Source: Deltaproteobacteria bacterium (GTDB taxonomy: Bacteria > Desulfobacterota > Desulfarculia > Adiutricales > Adiutricaceae). From it: a stretch of 34,836 nucleotides of DNA. The translations under genes and the position numbers were made by a program. Numbering within the stretch: position 1 is the stretch's first letter; every line of letters begins with the position of its first letter. The stretch spans positions 1 through 34,836 of the forward strand of contig JAISEK010000050.1 in NCBI GenBank assembly GCA_031264145.1, read 5' to 3'. The notes beneath the pieces are model-generated. The model had not been told where the DNA came from, ran no database searches, and saw nothing but the letters and a program-made list of their open reading frames with translations. This document shows positions 1 to 10,153 of this stretch, piece after piece.

Positions 1-91
1 AAACCTGAAAAGTGTTAGAATTTGCCACTAAAGGAATAGGCCAACTGTTTATCGCCCTATTATTACCGTCCTTGCGTTATGGAGGCTTCTC

Positions 92-1729
92 ATGCTGCAA
101 CTGCCTAGTTTGGGGCAAGATTTTGCTATACTCAGAGAAGATAAGTGTCTGTACGTTGATAAAACTAAGTTCTTATATGAAATTGTGAAAAAAAAAGGCT
201 GCTATTTCCTCTCCAGGCCACGGCGTTTTGGCAAATCGCTTTTTTTAGGCGCGCTGTACGAGCTCCTGTCAGGCAACCGCTCCCTTTTCGAGGGCTTGTG
301 GATCGGCAGCTCTGGCTACGACTTCAAGAAATACCCGATAGTGCGTCTGAACATGGTTGGCAGCTGCGACAGCGCGGAGGTCCTTAAAAAAACGATCATT
401 GGCAAACTCAAGAACTCGGCGTTTAAATCCGGCATTGACAATTTTTGGATTGACACCCCGGACGGCGTCTTGGAGGAACTTGTCAATAAGCTCAACAGGC
501 AAACCGGGGAACGGGTCGCTGTTCTTATCGATGAGTACGATGCCCCAATCCTGGCCATGATTGGAAACAAGGAACAAGCCTTGGCCAATCGCGGAGTCCT
601 TCAATCTTTCTACTCGGCATTGAAGTCTCTGGTTGACCAGGGCATGATCAGTTACGTATTCGTCACCGGGGTCACCAAGTTCGCCAAGACATCCATCTTC
701 TCAGTTTTCAACAATTTATACGATCTCACGCTGAATCCTGGCTTTAACGCCGTCTGCGGCTTTACCCTCGAGGAATTTGAAAGCTATTTTCAAGAGTATC
801 TGCCAATTGTCCTCGATCACAATAAAGCCAATGGCTTTATGCCGGCCGACGCGACCCTGGCTGATCTGAAAAATGAGATCCTCGGCTACTACGACGGCTA
901 CTCCTGGAATGGGGAAGAGCGCCTTCTTAATTCCTTCTCGCTTATACAAATGCTGTCCGAAAAAGAGTTTCAGTCCTACTGGTTCTCCACCGGCACTCCG
1001 ACATTTCTGTTGGATTTCCTCAAGCGCGACGGAGGCAAATTCGACTTGCCGGATAAGGCCGAGATGACCAGAGACGAGCTTGACGCGGCCGACGTGGAAA
1101 ATCTCAAGCTAATCCCCATCATGTTCCAGACTGGATACCTGACCATCGACAAGAGGCTTGGTCCCAGGGCCTACCTTCTGCGGCGTCCCAATACCGAAGT
1201 AAGCGAGGCGCTAAGCAGAAATATCCTTGGTTATTTGCTCGGGCAGGGGCAGGAGTCCATAACCCGTTTGCGGGAGAGAATCGGTAATGCCCTCGAAAAC
1301 CACGACTCGGGGGAGCTTTCCGACTGTTTCCATCAAATCCTGACGTGGACCAGCCATGTCGAGCACCGCGCCGTGGAGGGCAATTACCTTGGCCTCCTCG
1401 GCTCGGTCCTTAAAGCCATGCATTTCACGGCCCTCTTCCAGCTGAATGAATCCGAGGGCGTCATGGACTTCATGGTGACATTGGGCAAAAAGGCGGCTTT
1501 CATCTTTGAGTTCAAATATGAGAAATTCGACTCCGACCCAAAATCTGACAGAACCCAGGAAGAGATGGACGCGGATAGGCTAGGGCTCCTCTCGAGAGCC
1601 CTGGAAAGGGCGAAAAGACAGATAGCCTTCAGGAAATATGACGAAAAATACCAGTACGAATATGGGACGGTCAAGAAGGTGGCCGTAGCCATCGTCGGAA
1701 AGACCGACGTGGCCGTCGAGATATACTGA
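92..1729 (+). CDS. AAA-ATPase-like / PD-(D/E)XK nuclease-domain protein
   Basis: 545 aa, full length for the family of large accessory proteins that join an N-terminal AAA-ATPase-like domain to a C-terminal PD-(D/E)XK nuclease-like domain (Pfam AAA-ATPase_like plus PDDEXK_9 type). The N-terminus has the family signature around YVDKT (residues 21-25). A Walker-A-like RPRRFGKSL lies at 42-50 and a Walker-B-like LIDEYDAP at 145-152. Near the C-terminus FIFEFKYEK (470-478) supplies the E-x-K half of a nuclease-like active site. The ATG at 92 has GGAGG at 81-85, six bases upstream. These genes are typically multicopy and sporadic in gut and sediment anaerobes; the biological role is not established, although mobile or defence roles have been suggested. 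It stands alone here, with no partner gene. Family call firm, function unknown. Confidence 0.9.
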   Translation: MLQLPSLGQDFAILREDKCLYVDKTKFLYEIVKKKGCYFLSRPRRFGKSLFLGALYELLSGNRSLFEGLWIGSSGYDFKKYPIVRLNMVGSCDSAEVLKKTIIGKLKNSAFKSGIDNFWIDTPDGVLEELVNKLNRQTGERVAVLIDEYDAPILAMIGNKEQALANRGVLQSFYSALKSLVDQGMISYVFVTGVTKFAKTSIFSVFNNLYDLTLNPGFNAVCGFTLEEFESYFQEYLPIVLDHNKANGFMPADATLADLKNEILGYYDGYSWNGEERLLNSFSLIQMLSEKEFQSYWFSTGTPTFLLDFLKRDGGKFDLPDKAEMTRDELDAADVENLKLIPIMFQTGYLTIDKRLGPRAYLLRRPNTEVSEALSRNILGYLLGQGQESITRLRERIGNALENHDSGELSDCFHQILTWTSHVEHRAVEGNYLGLLGSVLKAMHFTALFQLNESEGVMDFMVTLGKKAAFIFEFKYEKFDSDPKSDRTQEEMDADRLGLLSRALERAKRQIAFRKYDEKYQYEYGTVKKVAVAIVGKTDVAVEIY

Positions 1730-1770
1730 CCCTTGGGGAACCACGGCCAGAGATCCGCCTCGGTCTCTTC

Positions 1771-1881
1771 GGCCATGATTGCCTTAAAAATATAAAAACC
1801 ATCAAAACATGCAATGGCCTATTGCTCCAATGGCAATCGCCAAATTGACGACGTAATTTTATCCCCAAGGCAATCATGGCC
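1771..1881. repeat. Small element bounded by a perfect 15-bp inverted repeat
   Basis: The 15 bases at 1771-1785 (GGCCATGATTGCCTT) recur as their exact reverse complement at 1867-1881, enclosing 81 bp of lower-GC sequence. A second short inverted repeat, GCAAT/ATTGC, lies inside. It fills the spacer between the ATPase gene and the convergent dehydrogenase gene. It could be a miniature inverted-repeat element, a REP-like repeat, or a long-range transcript structure; the long loop argues against a simple intrinsic terminator. Confidence 0.55.
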
Positions 1882-1931
1882 ATTACCGGCTAAACGGGCA
1901 CCCAGGCCATCCCGCACTCCTTTTGGCTGCC

Positions 1932-2888
1932 CTAGCCCCTGACCACGTTGACAGGCCGGCCGGCCAGAAAGGCCCTCAGGTTTCCCACGGCCGAGTCCAT
2001 CAGCCGCTGGCGGCTTTCCAGGGACGCCCAGGAGATATGCGGCGTTATGAGGCAGTTTTTGGCCCTGAGGAGGGGATTGTCCCCGGAAATCGGCTCCCTG
2101 GAAACGACGTCGAGCCCGGCGGCCATGACCTTTCCGCTTTCCAGGGCCTGGGCCAGGTCATCCTCCACGATCAGGGCCCCCCTGGAATTATTGAGAATGA
2201 TCACCTTGTCCTTCATCCTGGCGATGCTGTCCCTGTTGATGATCCCCGACGTCTCTGGAGACAGGGGGCAGTGGAGGGAAATCACGTCTGACCGGGCCAG
2301 GAGCTCGTCCAGGGAGACGTACTCCCCTATTTCCCTGCCCTCTGGGCCGGGCGAGCCGCCAAAGGCCAGGACCATCATGCCCATGGCCCTGGCTATCCTG
2401 CCGACGGCCTTTCCAATCCGGCCAAAGCCGATGACGCCCATGGTCTTGCCGGCCAGCTCGATCAGGGGATGATCCCAGAAGCAATAGTCGGGACTCCCCT
2501 CCCAGCGCCCCTCGGCCACGGCCTGGGCGTGGTGGCCGATGTGGTGGCAGATTTCCAATAGCAGGCCGATGGCGAACTGGGCCACGGCGGCCGTGCCATA
2601 GGCGGGGATGTTGGTCACGACGATTCCTTTGGCCTGGGCCGCCTTGACGTCCACCACGTCGTAGCCGGTGGCCTGGACGCCGATATATTTCAAGGCCGGG
2701 CATTTTCCAATCGTCTGGGCCGTCACCGGGGTCTTGTTGGTGATGACGGCCTCGGCCAGGCCAATCCGCTCGGCCGCCAGGTCGGCCGAGGTCCGGTCAT
2801 GCACGGTCAGATCGCCAAGAGCCTCAAAGCCGGCCCAGCTCAAGTCGCCTGGGTTTTCAGCGTATCCGTCCAAGACTACTATTTTCAT
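1932..2888 (-). CDS. D-2-hydroxyacid dehydrogenase (glycerate / hydroxypyruvate reductase-like)
   Basis: 318 aa, NAD(P)-dependent D-isomer-specific 2-hydroxyacid dehydrogenase, which interconverts 2-oxo acids and D-2-hydroxy acids in the cytoplasm. The Rossmann nucleotide-binding loop GFGRIG is at 154-159. The catalytic triad typical of the family is visible: Arg236 (in NNSRGA), Glu265 (in SREP) and His284 (in TPHISW). The length matches the glycerate dehydrogenase / hydroxypyruvate reductase group (HprA-like), but the substrate cannot be fixed from sequence. I chose the ATG at 2888, giving MKIVV, a normal family N-terminus; a GTG four codons upstream at 2900 is an alternative and has a GGGTGAGG stretch between the two. 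The upstream region (2890-3000) is very AT-rich and probably carries the promoter. No operon partner. Confidence 0.9.
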   Translation of the reverse strand: MKIVVLDGYAENPGDLSWAGFEALGDLTVHDRTSADLAAERIGLAEAVITNKTPVTAQTIGKCPALKYIGVQATGYDVVDVKAAQAKGIVVTNIPAYGTAAVAQFAIGLLLEICHHIGHHAQAVAEGRWEGSPDYCFWDHPLIELAGKTMGVIGFGRIGKAVGRIARAMGMMVLAFGGSPGPEGREIGEYVSLDELLARSDVISLHCPLSPETSGIINRDSIARMKDKVIILNNSRGALIVEDDLAQALESGKVMAAGLDVVSREPISGDNPLLRAKNCLITPHISWASLESRQRLMDSAVGNLRAFLAGRPVNVVRG

Positions 2889-3350
2889 GGCCTCACCCAC
2901 GTTGCGAAAATATATATACTATAAATTCAGTGAATATATTTATGCTTATATATCAAATAGCAAAATACCATGAATAACAGGCTCAATATTATACCTATTA
3001 TGATTTTTACTGGCCAAACATGTCGCCAAGCTGCGCTGGCCGCCTGGCCAGGCCAGTGGGCCAACCCAGAGCCGCCTGGATAACTGGCCCAGCCGGGGAG
3101 CCGAGACCGTTTACCGCGAAATCCAGGGAAAGACATGGCAGCGGAGGGACTAGAAACCAGAACTCTTGGCAAATCACCGCATGGGACGCAGCGTATGGCC
3201 TCACGGCCACAGCATCCATCCTGATGGAATGGGCTACGGCAAACATGGCAGACGATTGTCCAGGACGTTGACAAGATAGCCTCCCGCCCGGTTGGGGCGG
3301 CCAGGGGCTATGGGGGCTCCCGACAAAGCCGGCCAGCACCGTCGCGGGCA
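2889..3350. other. Intergenic spacer, AT-rich on the left
   Basis: About 460 bp without a convincing gene. Bases 2905-3005 are AT-rich (runs of TATATAT) and lie just upstream of the minus-strand dehydrogenase, so they probably hold its promoter. I could not pick a single clean -35/-10 pair. The remainder is GC-rich and has only short overlapping open frames with no domain signal. Confidence 0.5.
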
Positions 3351-3674
3351 TCATGGCGTCGATGTTTCGTCGGTCCTTTCGACCTTGAAAATCACCGGCC
3401 GAATGCCATCGTTGCAGCTGCATATGGCCATGCCTGGCCTATCAATCCAGTCTCCGTAATAGAACAGCTCCCTGCCTCCATGCGACAAGGCGAACACATA
3501 CTGGTAGATGGCTTTCCACGCCTCGTCGCAAAAGCCGGCCGGCTTCGCCCAATCGGCATAGAACACTTGCCCTTCCGCATGAAGCGGGCACTTGCCAAGG
3601 CCTTTGACCCCGTATTCACTGGCCAGTTCCTCGTCAAAATGTCTCTTGAGGACAGTTATTTTGCATTTATTCAT
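3351..3674 (-). CDS. TIGR04076 family small Cys-containing protein
   Basis: 107 aa from the chosen ATG at 3674 (MNKCKITVLKR). It matches my recollection of the TIGR04076 family: an N-terminal KCKITVLKR strand, the CPLHAEGQ block, GFCDEAW, and the terminal block with AICSCNDGIRPVIFK. The function of this family is not established; the conserved cysteines suggest metal binding or a redox role. The frame is open for 73 further codons upstream (to 3893), but that stretch does not resemble the family, so the longer start is unlikely. The chosen ATG lacks a good Shine-Dalgarno, which leaves the start somewhat open. It stands alone, with long non-coding DNA on the 5' side. Confidence 0.75.
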   Translation of the reverse strand: MNKCKITVLKRHFDEELASEYGVKGLGKCPLHAEGQVFYADWAKPAGFCDEAWKAIYQYVFALSHGGRELFYYGDWIDRPGMAICSCNDGIRPVIFKVERTDETSTP

Positions 3675-5192
3675 TTGAACCACAGTTAATCGATATCCTT
3701 TATAATCACCGAAAATAAAACACCTATCTAGCTTGCCCTCCAGACGAAGCACGAGGCGGAGCAGAAGGGCAGGGGATATGCCCTGCCGGCATTGGCGGAA
3801 AACATCGGGGTGGGTCAAGGGCTTTGGCAAGGCGGCCAAATCGTTCTCCCGTCCCAGCAGCGTTTCAGGCGAATTGACATGGAACGTGTCCATGATGACC
3901 GATTAGGGAAATATATTCAAGACCGTCCGCTGTGAGGCACCTTGGCCGTGAGGCTTTCCACATAAACGGGCGCGCAGCCATGCCGAACGCTTTCCCAGGC
4001 AGCGGCGAGGAGACGAGAAATGCCCGCCATTACCAGTTTCAACGCCGATGGCGGCGTTCAGGCCTGGGGAGGAAAATGTGGCCGACAGTATCAGCCCCGT
4101 TTAGCGGACCCTGAAGACGGGCCTTCGCCGCTTTGCCAGGGGCAACCGAGCGGCGACGGGCCTTCCCGCAGGCGTCAGCGGCCTTGGCCCACTGGCGTCC
4201 CCCAAAGGCCACCCTCGGATGGAAACCATAGGAGGACTGGTCTTCCGGGCCGCCTACGGAAGGGGCATCGTCCATGCTATACAACGGTGACTGAGACAAT
4301 GCCATCTTCAGCAACCGCACGTTTGCGCCCCGGCGGCATTGCCGGCCTGGAAAAACCATCCCCCAGTGGTGACGGGAACAGCGGGAAACCCAAAGAGGCG
4401 GGGCTTGATTGTCCTCGATTCTTGCCACCCTGGTCCCGGCGGCCAACTGCCACGGTGGCCACCTTGACAAATCCTGTTCTCGCCAAAAACGCCGTTTTCC
4501 GGAGAATGTATCTCCAGCCTGTGCCCCTCACTTGTCCTCCTTTTAGATCCTGGCTGTGCGGCCTCTCCTGGACATCGGTGGGGTCCCGATGGCCCTCTCG
4601 GGGACCATTTTTCCCGGATATAGGCCCCAGGGATCTGGGCCCGCTTCCATGCGTTTTTGCCCCACACCGATCGCACTAGAGGAAGACAAAGGCATGGATT
4701 TTTTGGAGTAGACTCTGGGTCTGCTTAGGTTGTTTTGGCCAAGTAATGGACGGGAGAGATGGCCTGGGTCCAGGCTCTGGGGTGACCCGAGGAGGGTGCC
4801 CGCCATGGCCAAAAGCCTCCCTCTGGGTTTTCATCCTGGGCCTTTGGGACCTGTGATTCCCTGGGTCTCCGGCCCCAGCCGGGGAAGCCAAAATCGGATT
4901 GACATACCGCCGCCGGTTATATTAAAGTTTGCCAGGCTGGACAGAAGACAGGGCCCCAGATTCCGGGGCCAGTGGGATGGTCGGCCGCCCGGCCGAAGAC
5001 TCGCCCTGGACAAAAACTGGACGATTCTTTTGGGGAAACCATGGCCCTGGCGACCCCTTCCCGGGACCATGGCTTTGGCCCTGGCCAGCAGGCCGGCCAT
5101 CCCCGTCGAGGCCTTGGCCAAGGGCAGCCCTGGACCGGATGATCCCGATACCCCATTCAGGCCAGGCCCTGGCCCAGGCCTAGCGAGGTTAC
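3675..5192. other. Long GC-rich region with no supported gene, upstream of guaA
   Basis: About 1.5 kb. Many long open frames exist on both strands, but they overlap one another, are rich in Pro/Gly/Arg, and show no family motif, as expected of non-coding high-GC DNA. guaB, the frequent partner of guaA, is not present here. A possible guaA promoter lies at 4899-4927. The region may be decayed former coding DNA, but I can identify no relic. Confidence 0.5.
4899..4927 (+). promoter_or_regulatory. Candidate promoter for guaA
   Basis: A consensus -35 TTGACA (4899-4904) is followed by an AT-rich patch TTATATTAAAG (4917-4927) inside otherwise GC-rich DNA. The best -10 choices give spacers of 13-17 bp, so the match is imperfect. 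It lies about 270 bp upstream of guaA. Confidence 0.35.
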
Positions 5193-6734
5193 ATGGCTGG
5201 ACACGTTTTGATCGTCGACTACGGCTCCCAGTTCACCCAGCTGATAGCCCGCAAGACCAGGGCGGCCGGCTATTACGCCGAGATCCTGCCGGCCGGCTTG
5301 CCGGTCGGGCCCTACCTCGGGCGCCGGCCCGGGGCCCTGATCCTCTCAGGTGGGCCGGCCAGCGCCCTGGAGAGCGGGGCCCCGGCCCTGGACCCGGCCC
5401 TTCTGGAGGCCAACCTGCCCATCCTGGGCATCTGCTACGGCATGCAGCTCCTGGCCCTCAACCTGGGCGGGAAGCTCACCCAGGAGGCGGCCGGCGAGTA
5501 CGGCCCGGCCGAGCTCAGCTTCACGGCGGACAGCCTTCTGTGGCGGGACCTCGGCAGCCGTCCCCTCCAGGTCTGGATGTCCCATGGAGACAGGGTCGAG
5601 GCCGTCCCGGAAGGCTTCGCCGTCTCCGGGAGGACCAGGGATCTGCCCGTGGCGGCCATGGAGGACCCCGGCAGAAAAATCTACGCCATCCAGTTCCACC
5701 CCGAGGTCCACCACACCGAGCGGGGAGAGGACATACTGGGCAATTTCCTTGGGATTGCCGGGCTTGAGCCGAGCTGGCGGATATCCTCCTTCGCCCTGGA
5801 GGCCGTCGAGGCCATCAGGGAGAAGACCGGCCCCGACGGCCACGTGCTCCTGGCCCTTTCCGGCGGGGTCGACTCGGCCGTCGCGGCCGCGCTCCTGGCC
5901 AAGGCCATCGGCCCCCGGCTCCACTGCGTCTTCGTCGACAACGGCCTCCTCCGCCAGGGCGAGGTCGAGGAGGTCAGGGACGCCCTGGGCGCCGCCTACC
6001 CTGGCCTGGATCTCAGAATCGTCGACGCCGGGGCCATATTCCTGGGGCGTCTGGCCGGGGTGGAGGACCCGGAGCAGAAGCGCCGGATAATCGGCCACGC
6101 CTTCATAGAAATCTTCAGGGAGGAGGCCGGGAAGCTGGGCCAAATCGATTTTCTGGCCCAGGGGACCCTGTACCCGGACGTCATCGAGAGCATCTCCCCC
6201 AAGGGTCCCTCGGCAATGATCAAGAGCCACCACAACGTCGGGGGACTCCCCAGGGACCTGCCCTTCACCCTGATCGAGCCCCTGAGGGATCTCTTCAAGG
6301 ACGAGGTCAGGGCCCTGGGCGCCGAGCTGGGGGTGCCCGACAGCCTCCTCTGGCGCCACCCCTTCCCTGGGCCTGGCCTGGCCATCCGCATCATCGGGGC
6401 CGTCGAGCCGGAGGGCCTGGCCATCCTGAGGAAGGCCGACGCCATCGTCAGGGAGGAACTCGGCCTGGCCGGACTGGAGCGCGACGTCTGGCAGGCCTTC
6501 GCCGTCCTTCTGTCCAGCAAGAGCGTCGGGGTCATGGGCGACGATCGGAGCTACGGCCGGGCGGTGGCCATCAGGGCGGTCACCAGCGTCGACGCCATGA
6601 CCTCCGACTGGGCCAGGCTCCCCCATGACCTCCTGGCCCGCCTCTCCAGCCGGATCATGAACGAGGTCCCAGGGGTCAACCGGGTCGTCTACGACATATC
6701 CACCAAACCGCCCAGCACCATCGAGTGGGAGTGA
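5193..6734 (+). CDS. guaA: GMP synthase (glutamine-hydrolysing)
   Basis: 513 aa, full length. It aminates XMP to GMP using glutamine and ATP, the last step of guanine nucleotide synthesis. The N-terminal class I glutamine amidotransferase domain has nucleophile Cys81 in GICYGMQ and the His169/Glu171 pair in FHPEV. The ATP-pyrophosphatase domain has the P-loop SGGVDS at 223-228, followed by the family block [16 protein letters not shown]. The dimerisation domain ends with the characteristic [10 protein letters not shown]. The ATG at 5193 has GAGG at 5185-5188. pyrG follows after 74 bp on the same strand, probably in one transcript, so GTP and CTP synthesis are grouped. All catalytic residues are present. 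Confidence 0.98.
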   Translation: MAGHVLIVDYGSQFTQLIARKTRAAGYYAEILPAGLPVGPYLGRRPGALILSGGPASALESGAPALDPALLEANLPILGICYGMQLLALNLGGKLTQEAAGEYGPAELSFTADSLLWRDLGSRPLQVWMSHGDRVEAVPEGFAVSGRTRDLPVAAMEDPGRKIYAIQFHPEVHHTERGEDILGNFLGIAGLEPSWRISSFALEAVEAIREKTGPDGHVLLALSGGVDSAVAAALLAKAIGPRLHCVFVDNGLLRQGEVEEVRDALGAAYPGLDLRIVDAGAIFLGRLAGVEDPEQKRRIIGHAFIEIFREEAGKLGQIDFLAQGTLYPDVIESISPKGPSAMIKSHHNVGGLPRDLPFTLIEPLRDLFKDEVRALGAELGVPDSLLWRHPFPGPGLAIRIIGAVEPEGLAILRKADAIVREELGLAGLERDVWQAFAVLLSSKSVGVMGDDRSYGRAVAIRAVTSVDAMTSDWARLPHDLLARLSSRIMNEVPGVNRVVYDISTKPPSTIEWE

Positions 6735-6763
6735 GGGCAGGCCCCGCCAGGGGGCGACTGTAG

Positions 6764-8569
<1,806 letters not shown>

Positions 8570-8579
8570 GGGAATCGCC

Positions 8580-8623
8580 GGCCACAAAAAAACCCCGCTC
8601 CACGGCGGGGTTCTTTTGTGGCC
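8580..8623. terminator. Bidirectional intrinsic terminator between pyrG and the bactofilin gene
   Basis: A long inverted repeat: GGCCACAAAA (8580-8589) pairs with TTTTGTGGCC (8614-8623), and AACCCCGC (8591-8598) pairs with GCGGGGTT (8605-8612) around a 6-base loop. The A-run on the left and T-run on the right make it usable from both sides, which fits the convergent genes. Confidence 0.9.
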
Positions 8624-8651
8624 ATTGCTGGGCCGCGGGGGCCAGGCTATT

Positions 8652-9209
8652 TCAGCCGGCCGTCTCCTTGAGGACGGCCATGCCGGACCCGCCGGCTTCC
8701 TCGGGCGCGGAAAGCGAGACCTTGGCCTCCACGGGCTCAGGAAGGGGCCTGGTCTCCTTGCCCTTCCTGCCCTTCCCCTTGTCCTGGCCCTCATTGTCAT
8801 AGGGCAGGCGCAGCTCGGCATGGATGCGGGCCGTGAGCTCCTCCCTCTCCTCATCGGAGAAGAAGTGGCTGTTGCCCTCGTGGAAGGCCCCGGGGATGAT
8901 CGAGAGTGAGCAGTAGTTGATGTTGCCGATGACCTTGGCGGTGTTGTTGAGGTGGACCTCGCCGGTGGCGTAGATGTTGCCCTTGACCGTGCCGGAGATG
9001 ATCAGGTTCTCGACGAAGATGTCCCCGGTGATGGTGGCGTTGGTCCCGGTCACCAGCATGCCCTTGGCCACGATGGCCCCGGTCAGGTTGCCATCTATGT
9101 TCAGCAGCCCCGAGAAGCGAAGGGAGCCCTCTATCTCGACGCTACTGGCGAAAAAGGCGTTCCAGACGTGCTTGCCGAGCTTGCCGTTCTTGGAGTTCTT
9201 CCCGAACAT
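8652..9209 (-). CDS. Bactofilin (polymer-forming cytoskeletal protein)
   Basis: 185 aa. Bactofilins self-assemble into filaments without nucleotide and organise cell shape, polarity or envelope enzymes. The central part (about residues 22-115) is the right-handed beta-helix core, with repeated turns such as IEGSLRFSGLLNIDGNLTG, VTGTNATITGDIFVENL, ISGTVKGNIYATGEVHL and KVIGNINYCSL. No signal peptide or membrane segment is seen. The C-terminal third is charged and low-complexity (Glu/Lys/Pro), the usual disordered tail. The ATG at 9209 is preceded by CAGGTGG on the minus strand. The gene is monocistronic, with its own promoter at 9290-9318, and shares a terminator with pyrG. No M23 peptidase, a common bactofilin partner, is adjacent. 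Confidence 0.92.
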   Translation of the reverse strand: MFGKNSKNGKLGKHVWNAFFASSVEIEGSLRFSGLLNIDGNLTGAIVAKGMLVTGTNATITGDIFVENLIISGTVKGNIYATGEVHLNNTAKVIGNINYCSLSIIPGAFHEGNSHFFSDEEREELTARIHAELRLPYDNEGQDKGKGRKGKETRPLPEPVEAKVSLSAPEEAGGSGMAVLKETAG

Positions 9210-9289
9210 GTGGCCACCACCTGAAAAACGAAATGTGGATTGCGTCTCGGGAAAGTGACGGCCAAAAGGCGCCGATTCCCGACTGAAGC

Positions 9290-9318
9290 TTTATACCACA
9301 AAAAGCTGCTTACAACAA
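9290..9318 (-). promoter_or_regulatory. Promoter of the bactofilin gene
   Basis: On the minus strand TTGTTG (complement of 9313-9318) is followed by a 17-bp spacer and TATAAA (complement of 9290-9295), preceded by TGG as an extended -10. The expected transcript start is about 75 bp before the ATG. Confidence 0.6.
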
Positions 9319-9500
9319 GGCGGCTGAAAACCTAGAATTATTAATAATAAACTCCTAAAAACAAAACATATAGCAAAAAAATATATATTTCTGATGCCTT
9401 TACCAAAACATTGGCTGGCCACTCGCCAGCCCCGGGCCGGAAAACCGGCCCCCCTGAGGGCGGCCAGGGGAGACATCCCGGCGCCCCCTGGACCACAGGG
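9319..9500. other. Intergenic DNA with no gene
   Basis: Bases 9319-9395 are AT-rich and the rest GC-rich. Overlapping short open frames show no motif. It separates the bactofilin promoter from the terminator of the next minus-strand gene. Confidence 0.5.
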
Positions 9501-9502
9501 AC

Positions 9503-9547
9503 GAAAAAAAACGTCCCGGCGCCACCAGTTGGCGCCAGGACGTTTCC
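9503..9547 (-). terminator. Strong intrinsic terminator of the first zinc-ribbon gene
   Basis: Read on the minus strand, AACGTCC-T-GGCGCC pairs with GGCGCC-G-GGACGTT (14 pairs including one T-G wobble) around a 7-base loop and runs straight into eight Ts (complement of A9504-A9511). It sits about 35 bp past the stop at 9580. Confidence 0.9.
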
Positions 9548-9579
9548 TGTGCTGCCCGTCCGCGGGCAGACGGAAGGGA

Positions 9580-9771
9580 TTAGATCGAGAGCCCCTGCTC
9601 GTCGGCAAAGGCCTTGGCGTCGAAGGGGGCCTTGCAAGTCTGGCATGACTTCTGGTTACGGAGCTCGGAAACGGTGAAGAATTCCATCTCTGCCCCGCAC
9701 TTGGGGCAAGGCCCGGTAATGACTTTGACTTCCTGCTTCAGACAATCAGGAGTACTCTGAGCTTCAGGCAT
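9580..9771 (-). CDS. Small zinc-ribbon protein, copy 1
   Basis: 63 aa from the ATG at 9771, chosen because GGGGAGG lies six bases upstream; an in-frame ATG seven codons earlier (9792) has no such site. Two CxxC knuckles, Cys22/Cys25 (in GPCPKCGAE) and Cys43/Cys46 (in SCQTCKAPF), form a predicted zinc ribbon. An N-terminal TPDC motif is shared with the second copy at 11606-11800. About three quarters of the last 45 residues are identical between the copies. I do not recognise a named family; a metal-binding regulatory or adaptor protein is plausible but unproven. It has its own terminator and is therefore probably monocistronic. Confidence 0.8.
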   Translation of the reverse strand: MPEAQSTPDCLKQEVKVITGPCPKCGAEMEFFTVSELRNQKSCQTCKAPFDAKAFADEQGLSI

Positions 9772-10153
9772 GAACAACCTCCCCTGTCCCAAACATCCCT
9801 CTCAGGGGGACTATATGGGTCATGGCCCAGTTTGGCGCGGGACCACAAAGGAATCTACGAGGAAAGGGGTCGAAAACAGCGCCAGTCGGGTCGCCAGATG
9901 GACGAAAAGACTCGGCTCTCCAACCTAAAGCCGCTAGGATCCTCCCTAGCGGGACTGGCAAGGCAGATAGGCCAACCCCAAAGCCATAGGAGGCGCTGCG
10001 TTACGGACTTGGGTCTATTATGCCCCCAATGCCGGCCCAAGTCAAGAGTCGAGTCTAGATGTCTAGACGTCTAGATGTATGTAATTTTTCTTGCGCAGGC
10101 AACTTTTTTCGGTTAAACTATACACTGATTTTAATTTTGCCGGGGACAACGCC
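9772..10153. other. Divergent intergenic region between zinc-ribbon copy 1 and the ATPase gene
   Basis: About 380 bp. It should hold promoters for both directions. The notable content is the TCTAGA repeat cluster at 10054-10077 and AT-rich DNA (10078-10140) before the ATPase start. No supported gene. Confidence 0.5.
10054..10077. repeat. Three tandem TCTAGAYG octamers with a 14-bp palindrome
   Basis: TCTAGATG, TCTAGACG and TCTAGATG stand head to tail (10054-10061, 10062-10069, 10070-10077). Positions 10062-10075 form the perfect palindrome TCTAGACGTCTAGA. It lies about 77 bp upstream of the ATPase start, a plausible operator position. Confidence 0.6.

Noticed and set aside
3675-3893. Upstream extension of the TIGR04076-like protein by 73 residues
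   Set aside because: The added sequence does not resemble the family, and family members begin near the KCKITVLKR block.
4020-5767. Long plus-strand open frames at 4020-4679 and 4730-5767
   Set aside because: They are Pro/Gly/Arg-rich, lack any motif, and the second overlaps guaA in another frame; typical of chance open frames in GC-rich DNA.
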